Source: Staphylococcus caprae (lineage in GTDB: Bacteria; Bacillota; Bacilli; Staphylococcales; Staphylococcaceae). From it: 64,000 nt of DNA. This document shows positions 1 to 8,135 of the stretch, one piece after another. The position numbers and the translations under genes are program-made. The stretch lies in NCBI RefSeq assembly GCF_002902725.1, contig NZ_PPRT01000038.1, positions 28,320 to 92,319 of the forward strand. The letters are read 5' to 3'. The stretch's first letter is position 1; the number at the start of each line of letters is the position of its first letter. Below the pieces are notes generated by a model. The model saw nothing but the letters and a program-made list of their open reading frames with translations. It searched no databases and was not told where the DNA came from.

Positions 1-69
1 GGAATTTAACTCATTTTTCAATTGAACCATTGGTTTGAAATGTTGATATGATAAGGTTTTGAGCGTTTA

Positions 70-86
70 TGTGAGAAAACCTGACA
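70..86. promoter_or_regulatory. GlnR/TnrA-type operator
   Basis: TGTGA, seven bases, TGACA: an exact match to the TGTNA-N7-TNACA consensus of the GlnR/TnrA family. It lies 68 bases upstream of glnR, just upstream of the likely promoter, as expected for autoregulation of glnRA. Confidence 0.85.
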
Positions 87-91
87 TACTT

Positions 92-120
92 TTGTATTAT
101 AAGTAAATCTATGCTAAATT
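92..120 (+). promoter_or_regulatory. Probable glnRA promoter
   Basis: TTGTAT (92-97), 17-base spacer, TAAATT (115-120). Moderate match to a sigma-A promoter. Other -35/-10 pairs in this AT-rich leader are possible. Confidence 0.45.
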
Positions 121-153
121 AGTGTCAAGTTCAAAAGTAGAGGAGAGGTACAA

Positions 154-522
154 GTGCAGTCTAACGATTCCATCAGACGAAACATGGCCGTATTCTCTAT
201 GAGTGTTGTGAGCAAACTAACTGAATTAAGTCCAAGACAAATTCGTTATTATGAAACACATGAACTCATTACACCAGAAAGAACTCAAGGTAACAAAAGG
301 TTATTTTCAATGAATGATTTGGACCGCCTTTTAGAAATTAAGAGTTTAATTGAGAAAGGATTTAATATCAAAGGTATTAAACAAATCATATTTGATGACC
401 AAGATCACTTAACTACAGACGAACAAGAGACTAGAAAAAGAATGATTGTAGATGCAACGCAGAAACCGCGTAGCGAAACATTACCAATAAATCGTGGTGA
501 CTTATCAAGATTTATTAAATAA
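154..522 (+). CDS. glnR: GlnR, MerR-family glutamine synthetase repressor
   Basis: 122-residue MerR-type regulator that represses glnRA when glutamine is plentiful, acting together with feedback-inhibited glutamine synthetase in this family. The winged-helix DNA-binding domain covers about residues 17-85, including the SPRQIRYYE recognition-helix signature. The C-terminal tail ([17 protein letters not shown]) resembles the autoinhibitory tail of Bacillus GlnR. It starts at GTG, preceded by a strong GAGGAGAGG ribosome site at 140-148. glnA follows after 19 bases, so the two form one operon. An exact GlnR-type operator stands upstream. Confidence 0.95.
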   Translation: MQSNDSIRRNMAVFSMSVVSKLTELSPRQIRYYETHELITPERTQGNKRLFSMNDLDRLLEIKSLIEKGFNIKGIKQIIFDDQDHLTTDEQETRKRMIVDATQKPRSETLPINRGDLSRFIK

Positions 523-541
523 AATTTGGAGGATTCAAACC

Positions 542-1882
542 ATGCCAAAACGTAGTTTTACAAAAGACGATATTCGTAAGTTTGCTGAAGAGGAAAACGT
601 AAGATATTTAAGATTACAATTCACTGATATTTTAGGAACAATTAAAAACGTTGAAGTTCCTGTAAGCCAATTAGAAAAAGTTTTAGACAATGAAATGATG
701 TTCGATGGTTCATCTATCGAAGGTTTCGTACGTATTGAAGAATCTGATATGTACTTACAACCAGATTTAGATACTTGGGTGATTTTCCCATGGACAGCAG
801 GTCAAGGTAAAGTTGCGCGTTTAATCTGTGACGTATTTAAAACAGATGGTACACCATTTGAAGGTGACCCTCGTGCTAACTTAAAACGTGTCTTAAAAAA
901 AATGGAAGATATGGGCTTCACAGACTTCAACTTAGGGCCTGAACCAGAATTCTTCTTATTCAAATTAGATGAAAAAGGTGAACCTACATTAGAATTAAAC
1001 GACGATGGAGGTTACTTCGACTTAGCACCAACAGACTTAGGTGAGAATTGCCGTCGCGACATCGTTTTAGAATTAGAAGATATGGGATTCGATATCGAAG
1101 CAAGTCACCACGAAGTTGCACCTGGACAACATGAAATCGACTTTAAATATGCTGATGCTGTTACAGCTTGTGATAACATTCAAACATTTAAACTTGTTGT
1201 TAAAACAATCGCACGTAAGCATAACTTACATGCGACATTTATGCCAAAACCATTATTCGGTGTCAACGGAAGCGGAATGCACTTTAATGTTTCATTATTC
1301 AAAGGTAAAGAAAATGCATTCTACGATCCAGATGGTGAAATGCAATTAACTGATACGGCTTACCAATTTACAGCAGGTGTGCTTAAAAATGCACGTGGAT
1401 TCACTGCAGTATGTAACCCATTAGTAAACTCATACAAACGTTTAGTACCAGGTTACGAAGCACCATGTTACATTGCATGGAGTGGTAAAAACCGTTCTCC
1501 ATTAGTACGTGTACCTTCTTCAAGAGGTTTATCAACTCGTATCGAAGTACGTTCAGTTGACCCAGCAGCTAACCCTTATATGGCTTTAGCAGCTATCTTA
1601 GAAGCTGGATTAGACGGAATTAAAAACAAATTAGAAGTACCAAAACCAGTAAACCAAAATATTTACGAAATGAATCGTGAAGAACGTGAGGCAGTTGGCA
1701 TCCAAGACTTACCTTCAACATTATATACTGCATTAAAAGCAATGCGCGAAAATACTTCAATCAAAAACGCTTTAGGTAATCACATTTACAATCAATTTAT
1801 TAACTCTAAATCAATTGAATGGGATTACTATCGCACTCAAGTTTCTGAATGGGAACGCGAGCAGTACATGAAACAATACTAA
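542..1882 (+). CDS. glnA: Glutamine synthetase type I
   Basis: 446-residue glutamine synthetase, making glutamine from glutamate, ammonia and ATP in the cytoplasm. Recognisable elements are the N-terminal beta-grasp domain, the catalytic GSGMHFNVS segment, and the RVPSSRG arginine segment. The length fits the GSI-alpha class of Firmicutes, which is regulated by feedback inhibition and protein contact rather than adenylylation. The frame is open further upstream, but ATG at 542 is chosen because GGAGG sits at 528-532 and the product then begins [10 protein letters not shown] as in homologues. Second gene of the glnRA operon, followed by a terminator. Confidence 0.97.
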   Translation: MPKRSFTKDDIRKFAEEENVRYLRLQFTDILGTIKNVEVPVSQLEKVLDNEMMFDGSSIEGFVRIEESDMYLQPDLDTWVIFPWTAGQGKVARLICDVFKTDGTPFEGDPRANLKRVLKKMEDMGFTDFNLGPEPEFFLFKLDEKGEPTLELNDDGGYFDLAPTDLGENCRRDIVLELEDMGFDIEASHHEVAPGQHEIDFKYADAVTACDNIQTFKLVVKTIARKHNLHATFMPKPLFGVNGSGMHFNVSLFKGKENAFYDPDGEMQLTDTAYQFTAGVLKNARGFTAVCNPLVNSYKRLVPGYEAPCYIAWSGKNRSPLVRVPSSRGLSTRIEVRSVDPAANPYMALAAILEAGLDGIKNKLEVPKPVNQNIYEMNREEREAVGIQDLPSTLYTALKAMRENTSIKNALGNHIYNQFINSKSIEWDYYRTQVSEWEREQYMKQY

Positions 1883-1917
1883 AGCGCTAAACAAAACAGG
1901 GGAAAAACAATAGGGGT

Positions 1918-1952
1918 AAGAGCTGAGACACAATTGTCTTGGCTCTTTTTTG
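1918..1952 (+). terminator. Terminator after glnA
   Basis: Thirteen-base stem (AAGAGCTGAGACA with TGTCTTGGCTCTT, one wobble pair), CAAT loop, then a run of T. Ends the glnRA transcript. Confidence 0.88.
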
Positions 1953-2083
1953 CGTTGTGAAAAGATATCCTTTTGGTCAGTTACATTTTGAAAAATAGAT
2001 CATATTAAAGTATGGATAGAGTGAAGCTATTTTGAAAGAGATTTTATATGTGAATAAAATATTATTTTTAGTAGTTAAAGGTA

Positions 2084-2227
2084 ATGAAAAGACTCGCTAT
2101 AATTTTAGTTTTATTATTTTGGTTAAATATCTTTTTGGATAATAGAATTACTCATATTACCTTAGCACTCATTACTACACTAGTTATTATCAGACTCAAT
2201 AAAATAATAGTAATAAAAATTAAATAA
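2084..2227 (+). CDS. Possible 47-residue membrane peptide
   Basis: Open frame of 47 codons in the 436-base gap after glnA, starting MKRLAIILVLLFWLN. It has a basic N-terminus, a hydrophobic stretch at residues 5-18, a short charged turn (LDNRIT), and a second hydrophobic stretch at about 24-36, so it could be a two-helix membrane hairpin. The only ribosome-site candidate is a weak AAAGG just before the start. I do not recognise it. It may be real, or chance in AT-rich DNA at the edge of a phage remnant. Confidence 0.3.
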   Translation: MKRLAIILVLLFWLNIFLDNRITHITLALITTLVIIRLNKIIVIKIK

Positions 2228-2318
2228 TTAAAAGACATTGAAGTAAGATTCTGTTATTCAGTATCAAAAGAATGAAATTTGATTGACCGCTTGATTTGCA
2301 TATTTAGTTACTAAATAT

Positions 2319-3434
2319 GTGAAGCGTAAAGATTTTAGCGATGAGGCAAACAACGCACTTAAGCTTTATAACTTGTCTATGAAAGTATCTAGAGAAAAAC
2401 TATTAAAGCAGCAATTAGATTTGATAGTCAAAGACTCCACTTTAGATATTCAAGATGAAATAAAAAATAACTTAGTTGATGCAGTTGATAGAGAAGTTAA
2501 AAGACAAGCACATATACTTGGTGAACATGTGAAAATTGATGACACTGAAGTAAAAGCGGTTGTTAACAGTAACTTCAAAGGTGTGAACTGGTCAACTAGA
2601 TTATGGCAAGATATGGCTGTAGTTCAAAAAGAAGTAGAAAGAACAACGAGTAATGTATTACTTAGAGGGAGACATCCCAATGAGTATATAAAGGATTTTA
2701 AGAAACAAACTAACACTACTACTTATAATGCAAGTAGATTGTTAGTTACTGAATCAGCACGTGTTCAGGCTGAATCACAGAAGCTAACTTATCTTAAAGA
2801 TTTAGGTGAAGATGGCGAGTATAAATACGTGGCCAAAATAGATAAGAAAACATCTAAAATTTGTCACTCTCTAAATGGCAAAGTATTTAATGTTAAAGAC
2901 ATGATACCTGGCATAAATGCACCACCAATGCATCCTTGGTGTCGGAGTACTACAGTACCACATGTGGGAAACTGGCGGGATAAATTCTTTACTGAGCGTA
3001 AAGGTAAGTATCAGACAGAGAATAAAGAATCAGAAAAAGAAAAAATACAAGAAAAAGCAAAAAAAGAAATGCTTGATATGATACGTAGTGGTAAAATAAA
3101 ATTAGATATAAACCCAGAAAAACAAAATAGACATTTGTTAGGTCATAAATCATACGAAGAATACAAACTGAAGAATTTAAAAAATGGAAAAGCAACTCCT
3201 AGTTTTACATTACTAACAAGCGATGAACTTAATCCTTTGATAATTCAAAAAAGCGGTAGTGGAAGACTGATAACTGATTCAAAAGGAAAATGGAAAAATA
3301 AAGAAATAATTGACTTCGGAAAAATTATTGGCAAAGATTATATTGAGGGTAAATTTAAAACTACAAAAGTGGGTACAGTACATTATTCAAAAACTGGTAC
3401 TCATATTATTCCAAACGGAAAAGAGGAGAAGTGA
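2319..3434 (+). CDS. Phage minor head protein fused to toxin-50-like domain
   Basis: 371-residue protein with two parts. About residues 80-225 resemble SPP1 gp7/Mu F-type minor head proteins, including a VTESARV segment, KICHSLNGKVF and the terminal HPWCRST metal-type motif. A lysine/glutamate-rich linker (about 225-250) leads to residues 260-371, which look like the polymorphic toxin type 50 (Ntox50) family: INPEKQNRH at 264-272, DFGKIIG, and HYSKTGTHIIP at 355-365. In virions such a protein sits at the portal or inside the head. The GTG start has no ribosome site and a stop lies ten codons upstream, so the 5' end is probably truncated or rearranged. The next gene overlaps its stop codon. 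The toxin assignment rests on remembered family motifs. Confidence 0.7.
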   Translation: MKRKDFSDEANNALKLYNLSMKVSREKLLKQQLDLIVKDSTLDIQDEIKNNLVDAVDREVKRQAHILGEHVKIDDTEVKAVVNSNFKGVNWSTRLWQDMAVVQKEVERTTSNVLLRGRHPNEYIKDFKKQTNTTTYNASRLLVTESARVQAESQKLTYLKDLGEDGEYKYVAKIDKKTSKICHSLNGKVFNVKDMIPGINAPPMHPWCRSTTVPHVGNWRDKFFTERKGKYQTENKESEKEKIQEKAKKEMLDMIRSGKIKLDINPEKQNRHLLGHKSYEEYKLKNLKNGKATPSFTLLTSDELNPLIIQKSGSGRLITDSKGKWKNKEIIDFGKIIGKDYIEGKFKTTKVGTVHYSKTGTHIIPNGKEEK

Positions 3435-3643
3435 TGAAATTATGGTCTTACATAGGTGAAAATGTATTGATAGAGTTGACCAATGGACAACAATTCATTG
3501 GTAAAGTTACAAACTATGATGATGAAGTAGACAACGAAAGTGGAGAAGATTCTATACATTTAGATGATGGAAAATTGTTATATGATTTTGATGAAAGTGA
3601 AATTAAATATATAAAGATTATAGATAAAGCATCTACCCGATAA
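3434..3643 (+). CDS. Small LSM-like protein, possible immunity partner
   Basis: 69-residue acidic protein beginning MKLWSYIGENVLIEL. A strand-rich pattern with NGQQFIGKVTNYDD resembles a small SH3/Sm-like (LSM) barrel, followed by an acidic segment. ATG overlaps the stop of the head-toxin gene (TGATG) and a GAGGAG site at 3423-3428 precedes it, so the two are translationally coupled. In polymorphic toxin systems the gene directly after a toxin domain is commonly its immunity gene, which makes that a reasonable guess here. It could equally be an ordinary phage structural accessory. Start moved to the ATG from the upstream GTG. Confidence 0.6.
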   Translation: MKLWSYIGENVLIELTNGQQFIGKVTNYDDEVDNESGEDSIHLDDGKLLYDFDESEIKYIKIIDKASTR

Positions 3644-3677
3644 TAAAAGGCCGAGATGCTATTTTTATACACTTTTT

Positions 3678-3702
3678 AACCTTCTACGGAAGGTTATTTT
3701 TT
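3678..3702 (+). terminator. Phage-remnant terminator
   Basis: AACCTTC-TACG-GAAGGTT stem with a tight four-base loop followed by T residues, between the LSM-like gene and the scaffold gene. Confidence 0.8.
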
Positions 3703-3782
3703 TATGTCCAAAACGTGCTGATGACGTTATAAAAGCAAGTATGGAATGTAAAGTCGACAGACTATAAATGGAGGTATATCTC

Positions 3783-4160
3783 ATGGAACACAATCAAAGT
3801 AATATTACTGAAGAAACGAAGCATAATGATAATTTTGAAACAACTCATGAACAAGCACAACAAAATGAGAAAACATTCTCTCAAGAAGAAGTGTCTCAAA
3901 TGATTAAAGACCGTCTAGCTAGAGAAAGAAGAAAATCTGAAGAACGTATGAAAGATGCAATTCAGGAAGCTGAAAAACTAGCCAAGATGAATAAAGACCA
4001 AAAGAATCAATATGAGTTGGAAAAGCTGTTAAAAGAAAATGAAGAACTAAAAGCAGAAAAAGCTTTATCTCAAATGAAGAATGAAACGCGTTCAATGCTT
4101 AATGAATTTGGTGTGCAAAATTTTGATGAACAAATTGTTAATGTATTAGTCGAAGCATGA
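3783..4160 (+). pseudogene. Truncated phage scaffold protein (DUF4355-like)
   Basis: 125 residues, highly charged and coiled-coil throughout (TFSQEEVSQMIKDRLARER, then repeated Glu/Lys heptads), typical of capsid scaffold proteins of staphylococcal siphophages. The family, as remembered, continues another 60-80 residues past the point where this frame stops at NVLVEA, so the 3' end seems lost. ATG at 3783 has a GGAGGT site at 3769-3774. A further in-frame ATG at 3768 would leave no room for a ribosome site. No capsid gene follows, so the product has no evident job. Confidence 0.65.
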
Positions 4161-4282
4161 CAGCAATAGATAATGTGATTGTTAAAGTAACATCTGCGTT
4201 TATAAGTGATATTGATATTATCAATTGAATAATTGATAATATAAAATATTCAATTAAAATTATAACATTGGAGTGATACAGC

Positions 4283-4561
4283 ATGAGTAATATAACTATT
4301 CATATAGATGATCAATTTATGCATAAATTAGTTGAAGATAAATTAGAAAAAATACTACAAAATTATAAAAGACAATATGCTTCGGTAGATATTAAAGATT
4401 TGGTAATGATAACAGGACTTAGTAAATCAACACTTCAAAATAAAATAGTCTGTGAACCAGAAATAGTGAAAATAACTCGTCGCATTGGATCTAGGGTAAT
4501 TTATCTATATCCTCAAGTACTTGAAGCATATCAACAAGTAATAACAAGAATAAGTAACTAA
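4283..4561 (+). CDS. Phage DUF771-family protein
   Basis: 92-residue protein starting MSNITIHIDDQFMHKLVEDK. It resembles DUF771 proteins of Gram-positive phages: a short beta N-terminus, an amphipathic helix, then an excisionase-like helix-turn-helix (DLVMITGLSKSTLQNKIV, about residues 40-57). Good site GGAGTG before the ATG. In complete phages this gene sits in the early/lysogeny region, so its position behind a scaffold gene indicates deletion. Probably a small DNA-binding protein, target unknown. Confidence 0.6.
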   Translation: MSNITIHIDDQFMHKLVEDKLEKILQNYKRQYASVDIKDLVMITGLSKSTLQNKIVCEPEIVKITRRIGSRVIYLYPQVLEAYQQVITRISN

Positions 4562-4882
4562 GATTGTATTTATCAAATTAATAAAAATATTTCACTTAGA
4601 AAGGTATTACTATGAAAATTAAAATCAGAGAAACTACAATTTAAGAAAAATTAGAATTTTTAAATGGAATTGCAATTATGACTTTACTTTATATATTTAT
4701 TAAAAATAGATATTGAAATAGAAAACAAACATAATAAAAAAGATTTCGTCGAATTCTTATAATATTTAAAACGTTTACTTTTTATTACTATATTTTACGT
4801 TCAAAGTAAACTAAGAATAGACGAAATCTTTTTAACACAAACTTCCATTCGATATAATAGCTTCAAATTTAAAAACGATATA
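4562..4882. other. Intergenic decay zone with bidirectional terminator
   Basis: No intact gene. An 11-codon start (MKIKIRETTI) at about 4612, with an AAAGG site, ends at once. Broken downstream phrases such as KIDIEIENKHNKKDFVEFL suggest the ghost of another small phage gene. At 4737-4750 and 4820-4833 lies a perfect 14-base inverted repeat (AAAAAGATTTCGTC / GACGAAATCTTTTT) with T-runs on both strands. It can terminate the remnant and the opposing threonine aldolase gene. Confidence 0.65.
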
Positions 4883-5908
4883 TTAAATTAACTTCAATAA
4901 CTCTTCTACATTTTCTTCGGTAGTTGCCCAGCTTGTCGCAAATCTTACAACGCGGTGATTATCGTCATACTTCTCCCAAATTGCAAATTTAACTTTTTGT
5001 TCTAATTCTTTAATTTTATCATTACTTATCACAAAGAATTGCTGATTCGTAGGGGAATCGAAATATAACTGATACCCTTTATCTAAAAATCCTTTCTTAA
5101 CTTTCTTAGCCATATTAATGGCATGTTTACTAATTTTAAAATACAAATCATCTGTAAATAATTCTAAAAATTGTATGCCAGTTAAACGACCTTTAGCTAA
5201 TAACGCACCATGATGTTTAATAATTGTTGTGAAATTCTTAGGTTCATTGTTTTTAGTAAATACAATGGCTTCACCACATAATGCACCAATTTTAGTACCA
5301 CCTATGTAAAAGATGTCACAGTACTTTGCGACGTCTTTTATTGTGACATCAGTATTCTCACTCATTAAACCATAACCGAGTCTTGCGCCATCCATAAATA
5401 AAGGAATCTCGTGTTTTTTGCAAACCTTTGCCAAACTTTTCAATTCATCTTTGGTATACAATGTTCCATATTCAGTTGGGTGTGAAATATAAACCATTCC
5501 TGGAAAGACCATGTGCTCTCTTTTAAAATCACTATAGAAAGTATCTAAGTACGCTTCAACACCCTCGGCAGATATTTTACCTTCACTTGATGGTATAGCT
5601 AACACTTTGTGCCCACTAAATTCAATTGCGCCGCCTTCATGAACAGCGACATGGCCTGTATCTGCTGAAATAACGCCTTCATAACTCTTTAACATTGAAT
5701 TGATGACAACTTGATTCGTCTGAGTTCCGCCAACTAAAAATCTTATCGTTGCATCAGGACATTGTATTGTTTCTCGAATTTTGTCAGCTGCTTGTGCTGA
5801 AAAATCATCAAATCCGTATCCAGCAGCTTGTATTCTGTTTGTTTCAACTAATCGTTTTAACACTTGTTCATGTGCACCTTCTAGGTAGTCATTTTCAAAT
5901 GAAATCAT
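4883..5908 (-). CDS. Low-specificity threonine aldolase / beta-eliminating lyase family
   Basis: 341-residue fold-type I PLP enzyme. Lys206 in GGTKIGALCGE is the likely PLP lysine and Asp173 in FMDGARLGYG the ring-nitrogen aspartate. The LVGGTQTNQ segment near residue 60 binds the cofactor phosphate in this family. Expected reaction: cleavage of L-threonine to glycine and acetaldehyde, although some relatives cleave other beta-hydroxy amino acids. The start has an AGGAGGG site on the minus strand. It stands alone and convergent with the phage remnant, with a promoter-like pair about 175 bases upstream giving an unusually long leader. Confidence 0.88.
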   Translation of the reverse strand: MISFENDYLEGAHEQVLKRLVETNRIQAAGYGFDDFSAQAADKIRETIQCPDATIRFLVGGTQTNQVVINSMLKSYEGVISADTGHVAVHEGGAIEFSGHKVLAIPSSEGKISAEGVEAYLDTFYSDFKREHMVFPGMVYISHPTEYGTLYTKDELKSLAKVCKKHEIPLFMDGARLGYGLMSENTDVTIKDVAKYCDIFYIGGTKIGALCGEAIVFTKNNEPKNFTTIIKHHGALLAKGRLTGIQFLELFTDDLYFKISKHAINMAKKVKKGFLDKGYQLYFDSPTNQQFFVISNDKIKELEQKVKFAIWEKYDDNHRVVRFATSWATTEENVEELLKLI

Positions 5909-6081
5909 TAACTTTCCCTCCTAAGTTAAATCCATGTTGCAATATTTTCCAACTTATCTTCACGCTCTAACTTTTATTAGAAAATAAATTCTTTATAAAT
6001 AAGAGGTAGTTATCAAGAAAATATAAACTAATAAATTATAGTAAAAGATAGATAATTCTGAATATTCAATCGAATGTTGTT

Positions 6082-6109
6082 ATTATACATCATAATACCT
6101 TAAATTCAA
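6082..6109 (-). promoter_or_regulatory. Candidate promoter of threonine aldolase gene
   Basis: On the minus strand TTGAAT, 16-base spacer, TATAAT. This gives a leader of about 170 bases before the start at 5908. Confidence 0.5.
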
Positions 6110-6168
6110 ATATATTCCGTACAACCTATTAAAGTTCATTTCATCACATCTGATTGTCTTAATAATAA

Positions 6169-6197
6169 TTGAATTTTTGTATGAAAAGTTCTATCAT
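6169..6197 (+). promoter_or_regulatory. Promoter of Cse60-like gene
   Basis: TTGAAT, 17-base spacer, TATCAT, 33 bases before the coding start at 6230. The rest of the 320-base gap (5909-6229) is AT-rich and holds no other gene. Confidence 0.6.
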
Positions 6198-6229
6198 TTA
6201 ATCAACATAGAGAAAGGGGAATGAACCTT

Positions 6230-6427
6230 ATGCAACAAATTAAATTTAAAACATTTACTGAAGATTCTTTAGAAAGATTAGAAAAAAGTGTTAACGAGTT
6301 CCTTCGTTCTGACGATGGGAGTTCATACAAATTATTAAATATTTCGATTAAGCAAGTCGAGGAACGTAAGTTTCCAAATATAGAAGAAGACTATAACGCT
6401 GTGTTAACATTAGTTACTCAAGAGTAG
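6230..6427 (+). CDS. Cse60-family small protein
   Basis: 65-residue acidic protein (MQQIKFKTFTEDSLERLEKS...) resembling the Cse60/DUF2758 family, first described among Bacillus sporulation-expressed genes but widespread in non-sporing Firmicutes. Function unknown. ATG at 6230 is preferred over ATG at 6221 because the GGGG ribosome site at 6216-6219 would touch the earlier one. It sits 60 bases before cardiolipin synthase with no strong terminator, so the two may be cotranscribed. Confidence 0.75.
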   Translation: MQQIKFKTFTEDSLERLEKSVNEFLRSDDGSSYKLLNISIKQVEERKFPNIEEDYNAVLTLVTQE

Positions 6428-6487
6428 TAAAATTAAATTATCCACTTGAATCATTTTGAGTGGAAATACATATAGGAGTACAATTTC

Positions 6488-7960
6488 ATGGATTTTGGAT
6501 ATTTAGGTACTATATTAACAATCATATTAGTACTCGGATTTATTATTAATCTAGTACTTGCGTTTGTCATTATTTTTCTAGAGAAGGATCGAAGAAGTGC
6601 AAGTTCCACTTGGGCCTGGTTATTTGTTCTCTTCATACTACCGATTATCGGTTTCATTCTATATCTATTCTTAGGCAGAACCGTTTCTAAAAAGAAAATG
6701 GAAAAAAATAATGGTAAAGAGTTAGATGCCTTTCAAGATTTAGTAAAAGCTCAAGCTGATAGTTTCGAAAAATTAAATTTTGAATCTACGAATGACCAAG
6801 TTGAGAAACATCACGATTTAATTCGTATGTTATTAATGAAACAAGATGCTTTTCTAACTGAAAATAATAAAATTGACTTATTTACAGATGGTCATAAACT
6901 ATATGACAAAGTAATAGAAGATATTTATAATGCGAAAGACTACATTCATTTAGAGTATTACACTTTCGAACTTGATGGTTTAGGGAAAAAGATTATAGAT
7001 GCGCTTGAAACTAAACTTAAAGAAGGTTTAGAAGTTAAATTATTATATGATGATGTTGGTTCTAAAAAAGTCAATATGGCTAAATTTAAGCAATTCAAAT
7101 CTTTAGGTGGAGAAGTTGAAGCATTCTTTGCATCAAAATTTCCACTTGTCAATTTTCGAATGAATAATCGAAATCACAGAAAGATCATTATTATTGATGG
7201 CCAAATAGGTTATATTGGTGGATTCAATATCGGTGACGATTATTTAGGATTAGGTAAGCTTGGCTATTGGAGAGATACACATTTACGTGTTCAAGGTGAT
7301 AGTGTGGATGCGTTACAATTAAGATTTATTTTAGATTGGAACTCTCAAGCACATCGTCCACAGTTTGAATATGATCAAAAGTATTTCCCTAAAAAGACAG
7401 GCGAAAAAGGTGACAAAGCATTACAAATTGCCTCAAGTGGGCCTGCGTTCGACTTACATCAAATTGAATACGGTTATACGAAAATGATTATGAGCGCTAG
7501 AAAGTCAATTTATCTTCAAAGTCCGTATTTTATACCGGATCAATCTTATATTAATGCGCTGAAAATGGCTGCAAATAGTGGTGTTGAAGTTAATTTAATG
7601 ATTCCTTGTAAACCTGACCATCCATTTGTTTATTGGGCTACATTTTCAAATGCGGCAGATTTATTAGATAGTGGCGTGAATGTTTATACCTATCAGAATG
7701 GTTTCATTCATTCAAAAATTCTTATGATTGATGATGAAGTATCTTCAATAGGTAGTGCGAATATGGACTTTAGAAGTTTCGAGTTGAACTTTGAAATCAA
7801 TGCATTCGTCTATGATAAGGAGATTGCGCAACAATTGCGACAAGCTTTTGAAGAAGATATTAAAAAATCTAAATTACTTACTAAAGAAAAATATGATCAA
7901 CGTCCGTTATCAATTAAATTTAAGGAAGATTTAGCTAAATTAGTTTCTCCAATTTTATAA
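6488..7960 (+). CDS. cls: Cardiolipin synthase
   Basis: 490-residue phospholipase D-type cardiolipin synthase that joins two phosphatidylglycerols to form cardiolipin at the inner face of the membrane. Two N-terminal membrane helices (about 8-30 and 43-62) are followed by two catalytic HKD motifs: His230/Lys232/Asp237 in NHRKIIIIDG and His408/Lys410/Asp415 in FIHSKILMIDD. Both are intact. Length matches staphylococcal Cls. Staphylococci usually have two paralogues, and this position corresponds to cls1. Followed by its own terminator. Confidence 0.96.
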   Translation: MDFGYLGTILTIILVLGFIINLVLAFVIIFLEKDRRSASSTWAWLFVLFILPIIGFILYLFLGRTVSKKKMEKNNGKELDAFQDLVKAQADSFEKLNFESTNDQVEKHHDLIRMLLMKQDAFLTENNKIDLFTDGHKLYDKVIEDIYNAKDYIHLEYYTFELDGLGKKIIDALETKLKEGLEVKLLYDDVGSKKVNMAKFKQFKSLGGEVEAFFASKFPLVNFRMNNRNHRKIIIIDGQIGYIGGFNIGDDYLGLGKLGYWRDTHLRVQGDSVDALQLRFILDWNSQAHRPQFEYDQKYFPKKTGEKGDKALQIASSGPAFDLHQIEYGYTKMIMSARKSIYLQSPYFIPDQSYINALKMAANSGVEVNLMIPCKPDHPFVYWATFSNAADLLDSGVNVYTYQNGFIHSKILMIDDEVSSIGSANMDFRSFELNFEINAFVYDKEIAQQLRQAFEEDIKKSKLLTKEKYDQRPLSIKFKEDLAKLVSPIL

Positions 7961-7969
7961 AATACTTAG

Positions 7970-8000
7970 AATTCCTGCTTTCTATAAGCGGGAATTTTTT
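7970..8000 (+). terminator. Terminator after cls
   Basis: AATTCCTGCT pairs with AGCGGGAATT (one wobble) followed by a T-run. Confidence 0.85.
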
Positions 8001-8040
8001 GTTGTACATAGAAATATTATGTAAACTTAAAAGAATTTTC

Positions 8041-8077
8041 ATGACAAATGTCATATACAAAACGTGACAAAATGAAC
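8041..8077. promoter_or_regulatory. Candidate operator pair before ABC/two-component operon
   Basis: ATGACA-AA-TGTCAT at 8041-8054 is a perfect 6+6 inverted repeat. A degenerate relative (GTGACAAAATGAAC) follows at 8064-8077, two helical turns further on. NarL-type regulators bind such dyads, and the operon encodes one, so autoregulation is likely. No strong -35 is seen between these and the start, which suits an activated promoter. Confidence 0.5.
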
Positions 8078-8135
8078 TAAATATCATAACGACTCAATGC
8101 TAAATTAGAATTATCTTATAGCAAAGGTGTGACAT

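Larger units (their letters stand above)
2319..4561 (+). mobile_element. Decayed prophage remnant
   Basis: Four genes of phage type lie between glnA and the threonine aldolase gene: a minor head protein, a small downstream protein, a scaffold cut short, and a DUF771 protein. In intact staphylococcal phages the first three belong to the late head module and DUF771 proteins to the early module, so a large internal deletion is likely. There is no integrase, portal, terminase or capsid gene. I found no flanking direct repeats, so the borders are approximate. Confidence 0.75.

Noticed and set aside
1116-1349. Alternate-frame open frame inside glnA
   Set aside because: Fully inside glnA, no ribosome site; a frame shadow.
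4612-4760. Possible small phage gene after the DUF771 gene
   Set aside because: Starts well (AAAGG before ATG) but stops after ten codons and later phrases are in broken frames; described only as decay.
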